From JAZRYE01 sp045600585 (GTDB lineage Bacteria; Bacillota_I; Bacilli_A; RFN20; CAG-826): a stretch of DNA of 64,000 nt. The stretch spans positions 1-64,000 of the forward strand of contig JAZRYE010000004.1 of assembly GCA_045600585.1 (NCBI GenBank), in the 5' to 3' direction. Every line of letters starts with the position of its first letter. Within the stretch, counting starts at the first letter, position 1. Made by a program: the position numbers and the translations under genes. The notes below the pieces were generated by a model, which was given only the letters and a program-made list of their open reading frames with translations, was not told where the DNA came from and made no database searches. This document shows positions 61,076 through 64,000 of the stretch, in pieces.

Positions 61076-61516
61076 GTGAAAATTTTAGTTGCATCAGATT
61101 CTCATGGCAATCAAGAAGCCTTGGATAGATTAGCGGATATGTATCCAAATATGGACTTATTTTTATGCTGTGGGGATTCAGAAGGGGATGAATGGAATAT
61201 CCAGCCTTTTAGATCTGTTCGGGGTAATTGTGATCATCATTATGATTTTCCTGAACATTTAATTATTCCTACTCCATATGGAAAACTATTTGTTCAACAC
61301 TATCCAAATGTTAATTATCAAGAACTTGTGAGCAAAGATATCAAGCTATTTATTCATGGCCATACTCACGTTCGTAGGGATGAAATAAAATACGGAATTA
61401 GGGTTTTAAATCCAGGCTCAATTTCGTTTTCTCGGGATGGATTTGATTTATCATATATGATAGTAGCCATAGAACAAAGTATTGTTAATGTAACCTTTAA
61501 TGTATTAAAATACTAA
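61076..61516 (+). CDS. YfcE/MJ0936-type metallophosphoesterase
   Basis: This 146-residue calcineurin-like phosphoesterase has a full two-metal set: ASDSHGN near the start, CCGDSEGD, VRGNCDHH and FIHGHTHVRRDE. Family members such as E. coli YfcE and M. jannaschii MJ0936 hydrolyse phosphodiesters with manganese; the natural substrate is unknown. It starts with GTG and has no leader. In-frame ATGs further in would remove the first metal motif, so the GTG is needed. It is divergent from fmt. Confidence 0.9.
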   Translation: MKILVASDSHGNQEALDRLADMYPNMDLFLCCGDSEGDEWNIQPFRSVRGNCDHHYDFPEHLIIPTPYGKLFVQHYPNVNYQELVSKDIKLFIHGHTHVRRDEIKYGIRVLNPGSISFSRDGFDLSYMIVAIEQSIVNVTFNVLKY

Positions 61517-61522
61517 AGTTGT

Positions 61523-61551
61523 TTGCATTTGATTTAAGTAAATATTATTAA
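61523..61551 (+). promoter_or_regulatory. Promoter of the adenylation-carrier gene
   Basis: TTGCAT (61523-61528) and TATTAA (61546-61551) are separated by 17 bp. The resulting leader would begin near 61558 and includes GCGAGG upstream of the ATG at 61582. Confidence 0.58.
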
Positions 61552-61581
61552 TTAGATTAAATTATGCGAGGTAAAAACGTA

Positions 61582-63588
61582 ATGTATCCTGAATATAATA
61601 AAGTTAAAAACTATATTTCTAGAGCTCAAGACTTACTTAATACTTCTAGAAAAATGGAAGATATATTTAATATGATTATGCACTGCAATGCTAAAAGAGT
61701 GTGCGCAGAATATTATAATGACAATAATAAAATTACTCGATATACATACAAAAAGATGGAAGCAAATTGTTATAAGTTTGCTCGTTATATATCAGAACAA
61801 TTAAAAGATATAGAAAAAAATAAACCAATTATTATTAAACTAACTAATGGACCACACTGGGGTGAAATTTTCTGGGCAATTTTAATGTCTGGATTTAAAC
61901 CATTATTAGTAAGTGCTTCAACTGCTAAAGAAGGCACGCAAAATTTAGCAAATCAAGCTCACTGTGCTGCAATTATTACAGATGATGCATTCCCATATCA
62001 AACAAAGAAAATTGCGTTTGAAGACATTATTAGTGATGCAGAAGAAGGCGAATTTTCTCCTACTTGGGAAAACGAAGCAATCTTTTGTTCAAGTGGCACA
62101 ACTGGTGATGTTAAATTAATGGTTTACAACGGAGAAAACTTATGCCACCAAATTGGCGCAGCTCTCTCTATTCCTGAAAATTCCAAAGACTTAATGTATC
62201 CAAAGTCAATGGGTAAGATTAAAATCTTAGCAATGGTTCCATTGCATCATATATTTGGTTTCGTAGCTGTATTACTTTGGTTTACATTCTACGGCTCAAC
62301 TCTTGTTTATCCAATAAGCAACGCTCCAAGTGATTTACTTGGTATTTGTCAGAAAGTCGGAATAACCCACGTCTTCTCTGTCCCGCTTCTTTGGGATTCT
62401 GTTGCTTTATCTCTCGAAAGAAAGATGGAAATGCAAGGCGAAAAGATGAAAAATCTTCTCGACCATATGATCAAATATAATTGCGGTGAAATTACTAAGA
62501 AAGAAGCTGGTAAATCAGCTAGCAATATCGTTAAACATGTTGTCCAAAAGAAACTCCTTGGAACTCATGTAAGATATTGTATTTCTGGTGGAGGATTCCT
62601 CTCAAATCATACACTAAGAGTACTAAACGGTATTGGATACAACCTTTACAACGGATATGGAATGACTGAATTAGGTGTCACATCCGTTGAACAATCTATC
62701 GATGTTTCTAAGAGACTTGAAGGCAAGATTGGTTCGCCATTCTATGGAGTACAATATAAAATTGTAAAGAGTGATGGAAATGCCACAGGCGGTGAGCTTG
62801 CAGTCAAATCCCCTATCACTCACATTAGAGAAATCATTGGCGGAGTAGAAAAACCAACCATTCTTGACGATGAAGGATATTTCTTAACTGGTGATATTGC
62901 AGAACTTGATGAAACAGGTAGATGCACATTAAAAGGAAGAATTAAAGACATTATTATTAATGCTGATGGAGAAAATATTTTCCCTGATGAATTAGAAATT
63001 TATTTCAAAACTCTTCCATTTGTTAAACAACTTTCCGTTTTAGGCATTAAAACTGAAAATGACAAAAATGAAGAAAAAGTTTGTCTTGTTCTTGAACTCG
63101 ATAATTCTGTTAAGAAAGAAAATATCAAGGAAATCAAGAAAATTGTTGATGAAACAAAACTTCCTAATAATGTTAAGATTCAAGAAATCTATTTAGCAAA
63201 AGGAAAACTTCCTGTTGCTAACAACATGAAAGTTAAGAGATTTGTTATTAAGAAGGCAATTGAATCTGATAATGGAGAATATATCTCCATGATTCAAAGA
63301 AGAAAAACAACTAAGAAGTATAATTTCGATGCAAAAACTGTTGAAGAAATTTTAGTTCCTATGCGTGCAATCTTCTCAAAAATCCTTGTTCTTCCAGAAT
63401 TTAAAATTGAAGATAACGGCCATTGGATTAATGACTTAGGTGGAGACTCAATGAGTTACATTGAACTTGTTAGAGATGTCGATGAAGCATTCGGTGTTGA
63501 GATCCCTGAAGAACAATATGGACAACTAACTTGTGTTAACGATTTCGTTAATGAAGTCGCATTACTCAAGAAAGAGAAAGCAAACTAA
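61582..63588 (+). CDS. AMP-forming acyl/amino-acid adenylating enzyme with C-terminal carrier domain
   Basis: The ANL-superfamily adenylation domain (about 1-545) has the ATP loop SSGTTG (170-175), PLHHIFGF, the YGMTE motif, the TGD aspartate, KGRIKD hinge and a C-terminal lysine region (NNMKVKR). The last about 80 residues form an acyl/peptidyl carrier domain with the phosphopantetheine site GGDS (Ser about 623). So it should load its own carrier with a carboxylic acid. Condensation, reductase and thioesterase domains are absent, so this is not a normal NRPS module. PLHHIFGF and overall layout look more like fatty-acid ligases. Start chosen at 61582 for its GAGG site; an ATG 18 bp upstream is possible. 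Confidence 0.82.
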   Translation: MYPEYNKVKNYISRAQDLLNTSRKMEDIFNMIMHCNAKRVCAEYYNDNNKITRYTYKKMEANCYKFARYISEQLKDIEKNKPIIIKLTNGPHWGEIFWAILMSGFKPLLVSASTAKEGTQNLANQAHCAAIITDDAFPYQTKKIAFEDIISDAEEGEFSPTWENEAIFCSSGTTGDVKLMVYNGENLCHQIGAALSIPENSKDLMYPKSMGKIKILAMVPLHHIFGFVAVLLWFTFYGSTLVYPISNAPSDLLGICQKVGITHVFSVPLLWDSVALSLERKMEMQGEKMKNLLDHMIKYNCGEITKKEAGKSASNIVKHVVQKKLLGTHVRYCISGGGFLSNHTLRVLNGIGYNLYNGYGMTELGVTSVEQSIDVSKRLEGKIGSPFYGVQYKIVKSDGNATGGELAVKSPITHIREIIGGVEKPTILDDEGYFLTGDIAELDETGRCTLKGRIKDIIINADGENIFPDELEIYFKTLPFVKQLSVLGIKTENDKNEEKVCLVLELDNSVKKENIKEIKKIVDETKLPNNVKIQEIYLAKGKLPVANNMKVKRFVIKKAIESDNGEYISMIQRRKTTKKYNFDAKTVEEILVPMRAIFSKILVLPEFKIEDNGHWINDLGGDSMSYIELVRDVDEAFGVEIPEEQYGQLTCVNDFVNEVALLKKEKAN

Positions 63589-63600
63589 TTTAATAAATAA

Positions 63601-63629
63601 TTGCATTATTTTATCTAATTTGATAATAT
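63601..63629 (+). promoter_or_regulatory. rpsT promoter
   Basis: TTGCAT (63601-63606) and TAATAT (63624-63629) are separated by 17 bp, with TGA directly ahead of the -10 (extended -10). AAGAGG follows at 63647-63652. Confidence 0.68.
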
Positions 63630-63660
63630 TAATCGCGGTATCACGAAAGAGGTATAATTT

Positions 63661-63930
63661 ATGGCAAACATTAAATCACAAATCAAACGTATCGGTACAA
63701 ATGAAAAAGCACGTCAAAGAAACGCATCTGCAAAGAGCGCAATTCGTACTGCTGCTAAAAAAGTCAGAGTAGCTGCTGAAGCTAAAGATTTAGAAAATCT
63801 CGATGAACTCTTAAACAAAGCATTCCGTTTAATTGATAAATCTGTTAGCGATGGTATTCAAAAGAAGAATACAGCAAGCAGACAAAAATCCGAATTATCA
63901 CGTATTGTCAACGCTGCAAAAGCTCAATAA
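63661..63930 (+). CDS. rpsT: 30S ribosomal protein S20
   Basis: S20 is a helical, lysine-rich primary binding protein of 16S rRNA. The 89-residue sequence has the family opening MANIKSQIKR and the middle block RNASAKSAIRTAAKKV, with the closing KKNTASRQKSELSRIV. AAGAGG precedes the ATG. It is a monocistronic unit in this window. Confidence 0.96.
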   Translation: MANIKSQIKRIGTNEKARQRNASAKSAIRTAAKKVRVAAEAKDLENLDELLNKAFRLIDKSVSDGIQKKNTASRQKSELSRIVNAAKAQ

Positions 63931-63980
63931 TTATTTATAATTATTTCCTTTTGAAATTTATTAAGAATAATTCAAATGCA

Positions 63981-64000
63981 TAATAGCGGTCAACTTGACC
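63981..64000 (+). terminator. Probable start of the rpsT terminator, cut by the window edge
   Basis: GGTCAA-C-TTGACC (63988-64000) is a perfect inverted repeat ending exactly at the window edge, and the preceding AATAGC suggests the stem continues outside. Confidence 0.4.

Noticed and set aside
1..64000. CRISPR array or cas genes
   Set aside because: No regularly spaced direct repeats were seen in any gap, and the Cas4-like domain at 57.7-60.1 kb is fused to a helicase with no cas neighbours.
1..64000. Mycoplasma genetic code 4 (TGA as Trp)
   Set aside because: plsY and hrcA end at TGA, tryptophans are TGG, and no gene needs TGA read-through.

Overview
This 64 kb window is low-GC, gene-dense bacterial chromosome. 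Gene content and order point to the Bacillota/Mycoplasmatota border: Bacilli-like gut lineages, Erysipelotrichia, RF39-like or Acholeplasma-like. The evidence is a fused SecDF, conserved Bacillus-type neighbourhoods (yqhY-nusB-xseA-xseB-dxs, yqeG-yqeH-yhbY-nadD-yqeK, ybeY-cdd-era-recO-glyS-dnaG-rpoD-trmK-nif3, lepA-hemW-hrcA-grpE-dnaK-dnaJ), an HrcA/CIRCE heat-shock circuit and an alpha2-type GlyRS. TGA is used as a stop (plsY, hrcA), so this is not a code-4 mycoplasma. Several of these neighbourhoods have lost members found in Bacillus (folD and ispA, aroE, dgkA, phoH), which fits a reduced genome. I cannot name the species.

Layout. Positions 1-240 hold the right end of an IS200/IS605-type element. 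From 0.3 to 24.6 kb every gene is on the + strand: secDF, recJ, a heterodimeric ABC exporter, rel, hisS-aspS, tkt, an Asp23-nusB-xseAB-dxs cluster, dinB-xerD-deoB and an orphan PemK/MazF-like gene. From 24.86 to 61.0 kb almost everything is on the - strand: the yqe ribosome-assembly/NAD cluster, parEC, efp, nfo, the rpoD/dnaG macromolecular-synthesis block, an NBD-less C39 peptidase membrane protein, the hrcA heat-shock operon, hemW, a degenerate Fic-like protein, lepA, a nuclease-helicase fusion and fmt. Exceptions on + are plsY, ispG and ispH. The last 3 kb returns to + (yfcE-like phosphoesterase, an adenylation-carrier protein, rpsT).

The two strand blocks converge on a 302-bp gap (24561-24862). 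It holds a very good candidate dif site (Xer recombination site) between two perfect DnaA boxes, 2 kb from an xerD-like gene. I infer that this may be the chromosome terminus, with topoisomerase IV (parEC) a few kb away.

Functionally the window is mostly housekeeping: translation (hisS, aspS, glyS, efp, lepA, fmt, rpsT, rpmG), ribosome assembly (yqeH, yhbY, era, ybeY), replication and repair (dnaG, parEC, recJ, recO, nfo, dinB, xseAB), MEP isoprenoid synthesis (dxs, ispG, ispH), stringent response and proteostasis. The unusual points are the terminus-like gap, several promoters whose -10 element lies so close to the start codon that transcripts must be leaderless (ispG, ispH, fmt, the yfcE-like gene), a Cys-rich tail on HisRS, an EF-P without the usual modified lysine loop, an AT-hook on the primary sigma factor, and the C39 and Fic-like orphans.
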